A DNA stretch of 28,070 bases from a virus (IMGVR_UViG_3300027969_000352:1-28070), one strand, 5' to 3'. Shown: positions 7,894 through 15,757, counted from the stretch's first letter. Translations and numbers: made by a program. The notes: generated from the sequence alone by a model not told the origin.

Positions 7894-9178
7894 AAAATTA
7901 AATCTAGTATATGAATGGATAGGGCCCAACGGCCCCATAACTAACAATAGGATTCCTACTATATCTGACCTAATGGAAGCATCAGTAGATTATCATTTCC
8001 CCCAAGTAAAGGGAGACCTATTTCAAAAACCGCATTTTCATTCTAGGATTCTTAATTCTAGAATATCTCCAACTTATAAATTACCTGACGAAGTGTTTTT
8101 ATACGAATTAAATTGGACCAATTTTCATTATAGAGATAAATTCCATAATTTTCACAATTCTGACGGCCTCTTTGATAATAATCAAATACATTTTAACGTT
8201 TTAGAACGCATAAGAAATAAAACTGCTTACTTCTTAGTAACACTATTCTATGAAGGATACATGGACGACGAATTTTTAAATCATCTATCTGATTATTTTA
8301 TATCTAAAGGTCTTCCATTGACACAGGTAATCTATCTAAGTAATTGTTACAACGGTACTGAAGTATATGAAGATTATTGTCGTAGAAATCACAAACTGCC
8401 TGAGATACAAATGGAATATTTTCCAGTGTTTAGAATTGATAAATGTAATGTTGGCCCAGCAATAAAAAACTCGTTAATATTAAAATATCAACCCGGACCC
8501 CGTAAAAAAACATTCTTGTGTTTTAATAGAAGATATAATGATCATCGACTAATGTTGTACCTAGCAATGGTGCAATATGGTTTAATCAATCAATGTTACT
8601 ATAGTATGGATAAAACTCAACCAGAAGCTAATAGATCATTTGTTGAAAATTGCAAATATCTTTTAACTCGATTTTCAGATATGGAGTTAACTAGCGAGGA
8701 TGTGTTAGCCGCAGATAAATTATTACCATTGGTATTAGATAATCCTAATTTTAGTCGATACCCTATGGAGGATAGTGTTGATCCTGTACAACATCTTTAC
8801 AACGATTCTTTAATTAATATTGTTACTGAAACATATTTCTTTAATAAAATTATACATATTACAGAAAAAACATATAAACCTATCGCCTTTATGCAGCCTT
8901 TTATATTATTAGGAGCTGCCGGAAGTTTACAACATGTAAAAGATATGGGATTTAAAACTTTTGGAGAATTTTGGGACGAAAGTTACGACCTTGAAAAAGA
9001 CGATAAACTGCGTTTTAAAATGATTATGAATACTATTACATCAATTGCCAGTTGGCCTGATCATGTAAAGATTGATTTTACCTATGCGGTTAAAAATATT
9101 GTTGACTACAATGTAGCTCATTTAAATACAATGCAGGACATTGAGATAGATGACTTTGTGGAAAAATATGGAATATGA
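7886..9178 (+). CDS. putative glycosyltransferase of the 'ITEKT' family (stand-alone copy)
   Basis: 430 residues. Three segments recur in the proteins at 9695 and 13069: 'VIYLSNCYNGTEVYEDYC' (148-165), 'FLCFNRRYNDHRLMLYLAM' (210-228), and 'VTETYFFNKIIHITEKTYKP' (313-332) followed by a Phe-rich strand, 'GAAGSLQ' and 'MGFKTFGEFWDESYD' (354-368). The Glu of ITEKT-(F/Y)-(K/R)-P just before a 'PF-LLG' strand is where fucosyltransferase and exostosin-like GT-B enzymes bind the donor nucleotide. I therefore infer a divergent GT-B enzyme. There is no DxD. No signal peptide or membrane segment is visible. Overlaps: 8 bases upstream, about 11 downstream. Function is inferred from motif resemblance and neighbours. 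Confidence 0.55.
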   Translation: MNKKLNLVYEWIGPNGPITNNRIPTISDLMEASVDYHFPQVKGDLFQKPHFHSRILNSRISPTYKLPDEVFLYELNWTNFHYRDKFHNFHNSDGLFDNNQIHFNVLERIRNKTAYFLVTLFYEGYMDDEFLNHLSDYFISKGLPLTQVIYLSNCYNGTEVYEDYCRRNHKLPEIQMEYFPVFRIDKCNVGPAIKNSLILKYQPGPRKKTFLCFNRRYNDHRLMLYLAMVQYGLINQCYYSMDKTQPEANRSFVENCKYLLTRFSDMELTSEDVLAADKLLPLVLDNPNFSRYPMEDSVDPVQHLYNDSLINIVTETYFFNKIIHITEKTYKPIAFMQPFILLGAAGSLQHVKDMGFKTFGEFWDESYDLEKDDKLRFKMIMNTITSIASWPDHVKIDFTYAVKNIVDYNVAHLNTMQDIEIDDFVEKYGI

Positions 9179-9695
9179 TGCTATGATGACTGTTCCTGAA
9201 ATAATTTTCTTAAAAGAAATAGTTTCAGGTATTCCTCCAGATTCAATAGTATTTGAAATAGGAACAGCAGTTGGCGGATCGGCAACAATAATGGCTCTAG
9301 CTAATCCTAACATTAAAATTTATACAGTTGATTTATTTTCAGTTAACGGAGAAAGCACGGATCTAGTAAACATTGAATATAAAAGAGTTAAAGATATATT
9401 GTCTAAGTATAATAATGTAGAAGTGTTGTGCGGTAATGCACGGTCCGATTTTAACGATTGGAACACAGAAATAGATTTATATTTTGAAGACGGTACACAT
9501 TTTGATCCTGTATTACATGATAATCTTAATCGTTGGTCTTCATTTATAAAAATAGGCGGGTTGTTGTTAATACATGATCACAATGAATTTTGTCCTGATG
9601 TAGAAAAAAATATACAGCAACTGGTTAAATTAAATAACTTTGAAATGGTAAAAACAGTTGGATCTTTAACAATGTTAAAGAAAAAGGAAAAATAA
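9168..9695 (+). CDS. class I SAM-dependent methyltransferase
   Basis: About 175 residues. 'SIVFEIGTAVGGSATIMAL' is SAM-binding motif I (E-x-G-x-x-x-G-x-S). 'KIYTVDLF' gives the acidic residue after strand 2, 'NVEVLCGNARSDF' strand 3/4, and 'IDLYFEDGTHFDPVLHDNLNRW' the acidic strand-4 motif with a following His. 'GGLLLIHDHNEF' closes the fold. This order matches the Methyltransf_24/CmcI-like group, often O-methyltransferases of sugars or small molecules. The ATG at 9168 follows GTGGA by 5 bases. An in-frame ATG at 9150 would add six residues. The stop forms TAATG with the epimerase gene. Likely role: methyl cap or decoration on the glycan made by this unit (inference). Confidence 0.75.
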   Translation: MEYDAMMTVPEIIFLKEIVSGIPPDSIVFEIGTAVGGSATIMALANPNIKIYTVDLFSVNGESTDLVNIEYKRVKDILSKYNNVEVLCGNARSDFNDWNTEIDLYFEDGTHFDPVLHDNLNRWSSFIKIGGLLLIHDHNEFCPDVEKNIQQLVKLNNFEMVKTVGSLTMLKKKEK

Positions 9696-11812
9696 TGAAA
9701 AAAGTATTAGTATGCGGAGCTGGTGGGTTTATCGGAACTCATTTAGTAACTAGTTTAAAGCAGCAAGGATATTATGTTATAGGTGCTGATTTAAAATATC
9801 CTTCATTTAGTAAAACAGATGCAGACGAATTTCACATTGTTGATCTCCGTAATCAAGACGATGTTGCTAAAGTTGTAATAGAAGAACTTTGGTGTATCTA
9901 TCAACTAGCAGCAGATATGGGTGGTGCAGGGTTTATTAGCACCGGCGATAACGATGCTGATATCATGCACAATAGTGCCACAATAAATCTTAATATTCTC
10001 AATGAGATGGTTAAGAAAAAAGTATTTAAAGTTTTTTATACCAGCAGCGCCTGTGTGTACCCCGAATATAATCAATTAGATCCCAACAACCCTCTGTGCA
10101 GCGAAGAAAGTGCATATCCTGCAGAACCAGACAGCGAGTATGGTTGGGAAAAACTATTCAGTGAACGCCTATACCTAAGCTATGCTAGAAATTATCATTT
10201 TATTGTTCGTATTGCTAGACTACACAATGTATTCGGACCACTTGGATCTTGGTGTGATGGTAGAGAAAAAGCACCAGCAGCACTTTGCCGCAAGATAATT
10301 GAAAGTACAGGCGAAGTAGAAGTTTGGGGGCCGGGTAATCAAACTAGAAGTTTTATGTACATTGACGAATGCATTGAAGGTATACATAAAATAGTTAACG
10401 GAGAAACTCAAGGACCTCTTAATCTTGGCAGTGAAAGAATGATTAACATTAATGATCTTGTAATGTTAATTGCTAAGATTGCCGGAAAAAATATTTCAAT
10501 TAAAAACATTGCAGGTCCTCAAGGAGTAATGGGTCGCAATAGCCATAATGATTATATCAAAGGCGTATTAGGGTGGGCCCCCGCTGACACACTAGAGTAC
10601 GGACTAGAAAAGACCTATGCCTGGATTAAAAGTCAAAAAAAGATTTTTAGTAAAACAGGCAAGGTCTATGATCTAAAAGTAAACAAAAATATTGTGGCCC
10701 CATTATCCGAGTGCGAATGTGCGCCCGATACAATTTACTATTTCCATTATTATTATGATTTACATGAAGGCGTTGGCCTAATAGACAGTATGGAAGATAA
10801 ACATTGGGATCATCTACGAACAGATCCCACTGCTAGATTTATCTACGAAAATTGCAACGAAACATTTACATATAAACTAGCACACGATATCAAACAAGTA
10901 ATTGTAGAAAAAAACATTCATCCAGCAAAGCTGTATATAATTGTCATGGACGAAGTTCATAGGAAATTCTTAACTGATAGACTAACTGAACTAGCAGTCT
11001 ACGGAGTTAATATTGGAGTGTTTAACGATCTATTGGCAAAAACACAGATACACGATAATCAACACACTGAACACAAATTCAGTATGCTAAGTAGAAATTA
11101 TCGTCCTTGGAGACTGCACCTATATGCTAAACTGGCGCAGCAGGATCTATTAAAAGACTTCAGATATAGTTTTTACAACATATTCCCCTATGGTGAAGTT
11201 AGATACTTTGACAAAGACACAATGACCAAAGATCTAACGGCACTGAATTTTAAAATAGATTCCACGGTAGACACTTGGTTATCCGGAGTGCCTTATGCAC
11301 TAGATGTTAACGACAATGTTCTAAACAAATGGGGTGATGTAACCTACGATGCAATCCTAAACGCAGATTTTCATATTCTAGTAGAAACACACTACGATGT
11401 GTCTTATTATGTAGATATCAGTAAGGGCAAGTTAAGAGATCTAGCGCCAAGCAGTATAACAGAAAAAACCAATAAGCCCATTGCCTGCGGCAAGCCCTTT
11501 ATTGCATTTTCTACAGCATACTTCTTAGAAGACTTCCGTAGTCTAGGATTTAAAACATTTAGTCCATATATAAACGAATCATACGATCTCGAAGAAGATA
11601 ATCACAAAAGACTGAGTATGATAGTTGCAGAAATAAAAAGAATATCAGAATTACCAAAAGATCAATACGACGATCTGTTGTTTAATTGTCGTTTAATCGC
11701 AACTAAAAACCGTGAAATATTGCTTTCTAAGAAAGACAATAAATCACACAATACATCGTTTGAATTTTTAAGGAGTCATTTTGAGCCACAGTCAAATATA
11801 CAAATTCTTTAA
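9695..11812 (+). CDS. fusion: GDP-mannose 3,5-epimerase (N) + ITEKT-family glycosyltransferase (C)
   Basis: 705 residues. Residues 1-315 match plant GDP-mannose 3,5-epimerase closely. The NAD-binding motif is G8-x2-G11-x2-G14 (CGAGGFIG), then ADMGGAGFI (73-81), SSACVYPE (117-124), Y149-x3-K153 (YGWEK), GREKAPAALCRK (189-200) and QTRSFMYIDEC. The catalytic set known from the plant enzyme (Cys145, Tyr174, Lys178, Lys217) falls exactly on C120, Y149, K153 and K192, so activity on GDP-mannose giving GDP-L-galactose or GDP-L-gulose is likely. After a linker (about 316-345), residues 346-690 carry the ITEKT module: 'SRNYRPWRLHLYAKL' (466-480), 'LVETHYDVS' and 'SSITEKTNKPIACGKPF' (586-602), 'LGFKTFSPYINESYD'. 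The fusion suggests the epimerised sugar is handed to the attached transferase. SD-poor start, coupled by TAATG. Confidence 0.85.
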   Translation: MKKVLVCGAGGFIGTHLVTSLKQQGYYVIGADLKYPSFSKTDADEFHIVDLRNQDDVAKVVIEELWCIYQLAADMGGAGFISTGDNDADIMHNSATINLNILNEMVKKKVFKVFYTSSACVYPEYNQLDPNNPLCSEESAYPAEPDSEYGWEKLFSERLYLSYARNYHFIVRIARLHNVFGPLGSWCDGREKAPAALCRKIIESTGEVEVWGPGNQTRSFMYIDECIEGIHKIVNGETQGPLNLGSERMININDLVMLIAKIAGKNISIKNIAGPQGVMGRNSHNDYIKGVLGWAPADTLEYGLEKTYAWIKSQKKIFSKTGKVYDLKVNKNIVAPLSECECAPDTIYYFHYYYDLHEGVGLIDSMEDKHWDHLRTDPTARFIYENCNETFTYKLAHDIKQVIVEKNIHPAKLYIIVMDEVHRKFLTDRLTELAVYGVNIGVFNDLLAKTQIHDNQHTEHKFSMLSRNYRPWRLHLYAKLAQQDLLKDFRYSFYNIFPYGEVRYFDKDTMTKDLTALNFKIDSTVDTWLSGVPYALDVNDNVLNKWGDVTYDAILNADFHILVETHYDVSYYVDISKGKLRDLAPSSITEKTNKPIACGKPFIAFSTAYFLEDFRSLGFKTFSPYINESYDLEEDNHKRLSMIVAEIKRISELPKDQYDDLLFNCRLIATKNREILLSKKDNKSHNTSFEFLRSHFEPQSNIQIL
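11771..11775 (+). promoter_or_regulatory. strong Shine-Dalgarno AGGAG that fixes a TTG start
   Basis: AAGGAG sits five bases before TTG 11781 inside the end of the epimerase fusion gene. The first in-frame ATG is far downstream, beyond conserved sequence, so TTG is the probable start of the oxygenase. Confidence 0.75.
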
Positions 11813-12485
11813 TGAATTGAATCAGCATTACAGCCCTGCCGAATTAGCAGTAAGCCATGCTGCGGGTTCTCCAGTTCCTTATACGATCATAGACAATTTT
11901 CTACCAGAAGAACTATTCAACACCTTGAGTTTTGAAGTTGATTTCCTTCAGGAAACTGATTGGACTGTGTTCAGCAACGGAACAAGTTATAGAAAAGAGT
12001 GTAGGAACTTTACCAGCACTCCTAGAATACAGTCAATGGCCTACAGTTTTCAAGGAGCCCAATTTCTCAACTGGATAGAGCAGCTGACAGGCATTGACAA
12101 ACTAGTAGGTGATCCACACTATCGTGGCGGCGGTATTACTCGGGTATCTAGCGGAAACAGCCTGGGTCTGCATAATGACTTCAATTGGAATGAGCAGCTT
12201 AGACTTACCCGTCGTGTTAATATAATATTGTATATGAATTCTGAATGGGACGATAGTTGGGGCGGCGATCTAGAATTTTGGGATTTTGATAAAACTCAAT
12301 GTCTAGTTAAAATTGCACCCAAGCCTAACAGATTAGCTATTTGGAATTATGATGAACGCCTAATACACGGACACCCTAATCCTTTAACTTGCCCTGAAAA
12401 TGTAACAAGACAAAATTTTATTCAGTTTTATTATAGTAGTAATGCTACGCATGAAACTCCCCCGCATCGTAGTCAATTTATATAA
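11781..12485 (+). CDS. 2-oxoglutarate/Fe(II)-dependent dioxygenase (prolyl 4-hydroxylase-like)
   Basis: 234 residues, TTG start with AGGAG at the right distance. 'LGLHNDFNW' supplies the iron ligands H131-x-D133. 'WNYDERLIHGHPNPLTCPENVTRQNF' contains the distal ligand H196 and R210, which binds 2-oxoglutarate. This 'H-G-x-P-x-P-L-T-C-P-E---R' signature is typical of the P4H-like 2OG oxygenases common in marine T4-like phages. 'VNIILYMNSEWDDSWGGDLEFWD' gives the core double-stranded beta-helix strands. Substrate unknown: a protein side chain or a glycan are both plausible. It overlaps the epimerase fusion gene by 32 bases and the next gene by one (TAATG). Confidence 0.85.
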   Translation: MSHSQIYKFFNELNQHYSPAELAVSHAAGSPVPYTIIDNFLPEELFNTLSFEVDFLQETDWTVFSNGTSYRKECRNFTSTPRIQSMAYSFQGAQFLNWIEQLTGIDKLVGDPHYRGGGITRVSSGNSLGLHNDFNWNEQLRLTRRVNIILYMNSEWDDSWGGDLEFWDFDKTQCLVKIAPKPNRLAIWNYDERLIHGHPNPLTCPENVTRQNFIQFYYSSNATHETPPHRSQFI

Positions 12486-13069
12486 TGTCAAACTTTCATC
12501 TTAATGCTCAACCTTACTTAGAACAGCTGTCTTATAATAAAGACACAGATATAATATTAGAAATAGGCAGCGACCGCGACGAAGGGTCAACACCGTTTTT
12601 TAATGGATTGTCTGTGGGAACAGAATTACCTTTTTATACTGTTGACATTGTTGACGAAGTTAAACATAAATTTACTCATCTAGAAAACATAAGATGGGAA
12701 ATTAGAGACGGCGCTACCTGGGCTAAAGAAGTTCTGCCAACATTAAATAAAAAAATAAAAGTTTTATATTTAGACAACTATGATTGGTCTAATCCAGGAC
12801 TTAATGCTGACAGGATCAAAGAACAGTATATCAAATATAATATTCAATGGTCAAATTTAGGCAGTCAGGTTGAACATCTTAAACAAATGATCAATTGTTT
12901 ACCCTATATGGCAGAACAATCTTTGATTATCTGTGACGATACACCGTATGTTGAGTCTGCAGGAATATACATAGGTAAGTCTGGCGCGGTAGTTCCCTTT
13001 TTATTGATTCATAATTACAAAATAGTCTATTCGGGCAATAATGGAGTTATACTTTCTAGAGGATTATAA
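12485..13069 (+). CDS. methyltransferase-like protein (Rossmann fold)
   Basis: 194 residues. 'DIILEIGSDRDEGSTPFFNGL' (24-44) resembles SAM-binding motif I followed by the glycine/serine turn of cephalosporin hydroxylase/CmcI-like methyltransferases. 'PFYTVDIVDE' supplies the acidic end of strand 2. 'IKVLYLDNYDWSNPG' and 'SLIICDDTPYV' are later strands ending in acidic residues. Similarity to the methyltransferase at 9168 is limited to the fold, and motif I is less regular here, so a non-methylating relative cannot be excluded. It shares single-base TAATG junctions with both neighbours, indicating coupled translation in the decoration run. Confidence 0.5.
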   Translation: MSNFHLNAQPYLEQLSYNKDTDIILEIGSDRDEGSTPFFNGLSVGTELPFYTVDIVDEVKHKFTHLENIRWEIRDGATWAKEVLPTLNKKIKVLYLDNYDWSNPGLNADRIKEQYIKYNIQWSNLGSQVEHLKQMINCLPYMAEQSLIICDDTPYVESAGIYIGKSGAVVPFLLIHNYKIVYSGNNGVILSRGL

Positions 13070-14277
13070 TGCTTTGTTATTTTGATGATTGCAACAACGT
13101 TAATCTTTCTTATATAGAACAAATTAACAATGTAAGAACCCTACAGGAATTAAAAGAAAGTTTATTGAAGTCAGATTTTACACCTGTATATTCTGATAGC
13201 TATGATTCTCCAGGAATATATCTAATTGAAGTTAGCAAAATACCTAGTCTTTGGTGTGCAAAAATATCGAAGCCTAGTTCAAATATTTTATTAGATATTC
13301 GAAGTAAAGTTATTTCTGCTGTTAAAAATAAAAAATTAAGAATTGTTATTTTGTCAATTGTAGAGGGAGACAATTTTACCAAAGAAGATTTTGATGGGTT
13401 CTTGCATTTGCACAATACTGTTAAACTATTAAGGTTGCCAAAACACGGACTACTAATAATTTCCGGTAACTTGAATGCAAGACAACAATATGCAGACTGG
13501 TGTAATCAACATAATCAAGATGAACTAATAGAATTTCAAGAAGGAATCGAGTGGGACGGAAAAACTTCAAACAATTCTGTACATTTAACACAGCCTGTTA
13601 CTATAAAAGATCATTGCTTACCTTTTAATAGTTTAAACCGTGCTCATAGAAATCATAGAACAGAACATCTATATTTTCTTGCTGAGAATAAATTACAAGG
13701 TCTAGTAAGCGGTGGAGCTTGGTTTAGTACACACAGTATTGATACACCGATATACCAAACAGTAGAATACAATCATTATAAATCTGTATTAACAGCTAAC
13801 TATCCCAAGACTGTAGATGTAGCGGATCTAGTGAACCAAGTACCAAACTTAATTAACAATCTTGAAATATATGAAAATAGTCAACTAACAGTTGTAACTG
13901 AAAGTCATTTTAATCAAACAGGCGGATTGTTTATTACTGAAAAAACATTTAGACCGTTATTAGTAGGTCATCCCTTTGTGATATTAGGGCAAAGCGGCAC
14001 TTTAAGAAAATTAAGAAGCTGGGGATTTATAACTGACTTTGCCGGCCTTGATCAAAGTTATGATGATATTGCCGATGACAGCGACCGATTTTTACAGTTT
14101 CACCAATCTTTAAGAAATTGGTGTGTGCAAGATCCTGAAATTAGACGAACTGCAATTTATAAATGGAATAACACGATCAAACATAATTTCTATCATTATA
14201 AAACTTTAGATTTTAAAAAAATTATGTTTGATCGTGTTATTGACTCAACAGAATCATATTTCATAAAAGATTTTTAG
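13069..14277 (+). CDS. putative glycosyltransferase of the 'ITEKT' family (third copy)
   Basis: 402 residues. It shares the module of the proteins at 7886 and 9695: 'LLIISGNLNARQQYADWC' (128-145), 'LNRAHRNHRTEHLYFLAE' (189-206), 'VVTESHFNQTGGLFITEKTFRPL' with ITEKTF at 289-294, 'GHPFVILGQSGTLRKLRSWGF' and 'LDQSYDD'. The N-terminal 110 residues are not shared. As in the other copies, Glu 291 before a conserved hydrophobic strand is the likely donor-binding residue. It is the last gene of the plus-strand unit, and its final 17 bases overlap the last minus-strand gene tail to tail. A stem-loop follows the stop by eight bases. Confidence 0.55.
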   Translation: MLCYFDDCNNVNLSYIEQINNVRTLQELKESLLKSDFTPVYSDSYDSPGIYLIEVSKIPSLWCAKISKPSSNILLDIRSKVISAVKNKKLRIVILSIVEGDNFTKEDFDGFLHLHNTVKLLRLPKHGLLIISGNLNARQQYADWCNQHNQDELIEFQEGIEWDGKTSNNSVHLTQPVTIKDHCLPFNSLNRAHRNHRTEHLYFLAENKLQGLVSGGAWFSTHSIDTPIYQTVEYNHYKSVLTANYPKTVDVADLVNQVPNLINNLEIYENSQLTVVTESHFNQTGGLFITEKTFRPLLVGHPFVILGQSGTLRKLRSWGFITDFAGLDQSYDDIADDSDRFLQFHQSLRNWCVQDPEIRRTAIYKWNNTIKHNFYHYKTLDFKKIMFDRVIDSTESYFIKDF

Positions 14278-14566
14278 AACTTTCCTGGATGTCGTTTTTT
14301 AAACGTTCTACATCCATTTGAAAATCTATCTTTTTAATATCATTCCTATACTCCTGAAATATATTCAAGAGCTTGTTAGCAATTTCGTCAGCCTCGGCGT
14401 TTGCCAATTGCTCTTGAACATTGATTTCCCATATCCGACCATTAGTAAATTCTAACCGCAAAAGTATCAGATAGGCTACAGGCATTGTATTCATGTAGAG
14501 GTCCTCAAAGACCTCTGGCCATTCTTTAACCAAATGTCTGGGCGGTTTGAATAATGCCTTAGACAC
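14261..14566 (-). CDS. conserved marine T4-like phage protein, function unknown
   Basis: 101 residues, GTG start at 14566. It begins SKALFKPPRHLVKEWPEVFE after the start residue and continues with 'NTMPVAYLILLRLEFTNGRIWEI'. I recognise this as a small family conserved in marine T4-like phages, without known function. The second half is charged and helical. GAGG precedes the GTG by three bases, and the start lies eight bases inside the end of the upstream gene. It is the last gene of the minus-strand unit and overlaps the plus-strand unit's last gene by 17 bases. Confidence 0.75.
   Translation of the reverse strand: MSKALFKPPRHLVKEWPEVFEDLYMNTMPVAYLILLRLEFTNGRIWEINVQEQLANAEADEIANKLLNIFQEYRNDIKKIDFQMDVERLKNDIQESSKNLL
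14286..14316 (+). terminator. stem-loop, candidate terminator of the plus-strand unit
   Basis: TGGATGT (14286-14292) pairs with ACATCCA (14310-14316), and inside it CGTTT (14293-14297) pairs with AAACG (14301-14305) around a TTT loop, with TTCT bulged on one side. That gives 12 base pairs starting eight bases after the stop at 14277. Only TTTG follows directly, with a T-run ten or more bases later, so it is not a textbook intrinsic terminator. It lies inside the coding end of the converging gene. Confidence 0.45.
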
Positions 14567-15212
14567 CAGCCTCTTCGGATGTTTTTGCAGTGGCTTTCTT
14601 CTTCGGAGGATCTAAAGCATCTGCTTCTTTACGAAGTCTTGCGGCTTCTTTGTACATTGAATCAGCTTGACTACGATAACTCTTGGCAATGTCTGTATCT
14701 GTAAGAACAGCATCGGGTGCTGCCTGAGCTCTTACGGGCGCAGAAACTGCTTCGGTAGTTGGCGCAGAATTTTTCTTGTCTTCTTGTGCTTTCTTAGCCT
14801 GAGCATTAGCCTGTGCTCCGCTGACAAAATTGCATAATTCGTCAACAGCACAGTTCTTCTGTTCAGCAATTAGAACATTTAATTGATCCAAAGGAACAGC
14901 AGCATTAACGGTAGGAGTCATTAAAACATCGCTAGTAGATACTTTTTGCAATCTTCCGTCTTGCTGTAATGCTGATAGCATTGGACGCCCATCTGGGAAA
15001 TGACGAATAAACAACATCTCTCCAAATTCAAATGCTTCTTGTGCTTGATCAGTTTCAAGCAATTGCATAATTGCATCATGGTATTCATCTTTAAGTTGAT
15101 TAACTTGAATCACTAAAGCTGAGTCTGATTCTCCCGGAAGGGTTCTAAACACTGTAATTACTTTAACCCCAGTGTTTTTGATCCTGCCAACGTGTTTAAC
15201 TGGATTAGCCAT
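14559..15212 (-). CDS. conserved marine T4-like phage protein, function unknown
   Basis: 217 residues. The first 130 (from MANPVKHVGRIKNTGVKV, with 'FRTLPGESDSALVIQVNQL', 'LLETDQAQEAFEFGEML', 'FPDGRPMLSALQQDGRLQKV' and 'NVLIAEQKNCAVDEL') form a conserved domain I know from marine T4-like phages. The remainder is a low-complexity Ala/Lys/Glu tail: a Pro/Ala linker and a helical 'SMYKEAARLRKEADAL' followed by a Lys-rich end. It has no enzymatic motif. It lies two genes downstream of a TATAAATA octamer, so late expression and a virion or assembly role are reasonable guesses. Confidence 0.7.
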   Translation of the reverse strand: MANPVKHVGRIKNTGVKVITVFRTLPGESDSALVIQVNQLKDEYHDAIMQLLETDQAQEAFEFGEMLFIRHFPDGRPMLSALQQDGRLQKVSTSDVLMTPTVNAAVPLDQLNVLIAEQKNCAVDELCNFVSGAQANAQAKKAQEDKKNSAPTTEAVSAPVRAQAAPDAVLTDTDIAKSYRSQADSMYKEAARLRKEADALDPPKKKATAKTSEEAGV

Positions 15213-15213
15213 A

Positions 15214-15456
15214 TTATTCCTTTTTAGCAGTCACTGACTCTAGGAAAGTGTTAAGTTTATTATAAATTTTACCTACAGCTTCTAACTCAGCGGCCTTAAA
15301 TGCTCCACGTGAACTTGCTACATCAATGATACTACGCAATGCTGCAAGATCATTGATGTTAAGATCTGCCCCGCCCTGACCATTAGCTTCAGCAGCTGGT
15401 GCAGTGGTTGGCTCTACTGGAGCGCCTGGTGATACTTTGCTTTCTTGTTGGTCCAT
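15214..15456 (-). CDS. small conserved phage protein (LNINDL...VASSRGAFKAAEL family)
   Basis: 80 residues. A disordered Ala/Pro/Glu N-terminus is followed by a conserved C-terminal half: 'LNINDLAALRSIIDVASSRGAFKAAELEAVGKIYNKLNTFL'-type helices (cited in parts: LNINDLAALRSIIDVASSRG at about 32-51). This half is very common in marine T4-like phages and has no known role. AGGAG precedes the ATG at 15456 by about eight bases. TAATG links it to the upstream gene, and one base separates its stop from the next start. Confidence 0.7.
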   Translation of the reverse strand: MDQQESKVSPGAPVEPTTAPAAEANGQGGADLNINDLAALRSIIDVASSRGAFKAAELEAVGKIYNKLNTFLESVTAKKE

Positions 15457-15734
15457 TAGTTTCTCCTTAAATGTGGACAGGCTAACATAAAGTATGTTAG
15501 TTCTTTTTGATCTTCAAAAGCCACAAACGTGGCTGTTTTTAAATGTTCGTCTTTGTCAATAGTAGGCTGTTTGGCAATTGCGTACCGACCTTTTAATCGA
15601 TTGCGGATCCAATTTTCTAGATTATCGCTGCCAAAACTAACTCCTCTATCATCAATTTTAAACTTCGCGAAATGCGGAGGAATATGAGATAGTGATCGTT
15701 TGTTTAAAACTTCTAAAGGGTTTAGATCGAACAT
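15456..15734 (-). CDS. hypothetical protein directly after a late promoter octamer
   Basis: 92 residues beginning MFDLNPLEVLNKRSLSHIPP. It is basic and soluble, ends CPHLRRN, and I recognise no family. The ATG at 15734 lies only seven bases after the TATAAATA octamer and has no Shine-Dalgarno (upstream bases read ATATTTCACC). If transcription starts about six bases after the octamer, the message would be leaderless or nearly so. It is joined to the next gene by TAATG. A later start is possible, but no better ATG is near the N-terminus. Confidence 0.6.
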   Translation of the reverse strand: MFDLNPLEVLNKRSLSHIPPHFAKFKIDDRGVSFGSDNLENWIRNRLKGRYAIAKQPTIDKDEHLKTATFVAFEDQKELTYFMLACPHLRRN

Positions 15735-15741
15735 GGTGAAA

Positions 15742-15749
15742 TATTTATA
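15742..15749 (-). promoter_or_regulatory. T4-type late promoter octamer TATAAATA
   Basis: The minus strand reads ACTATATAAATATTTC, an exact match to the T4 late consensus TATAAATA recognised by the phage sigma factor gp55 in T4. It lies in the 23-base gap between two minus-strand genes and points towards the last four genes (15734 to 14261). It is the only exact copy I found in a gap on either strand. Confidence 0.6.
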
Positions 15750-15757
15750 TAGTGTTA

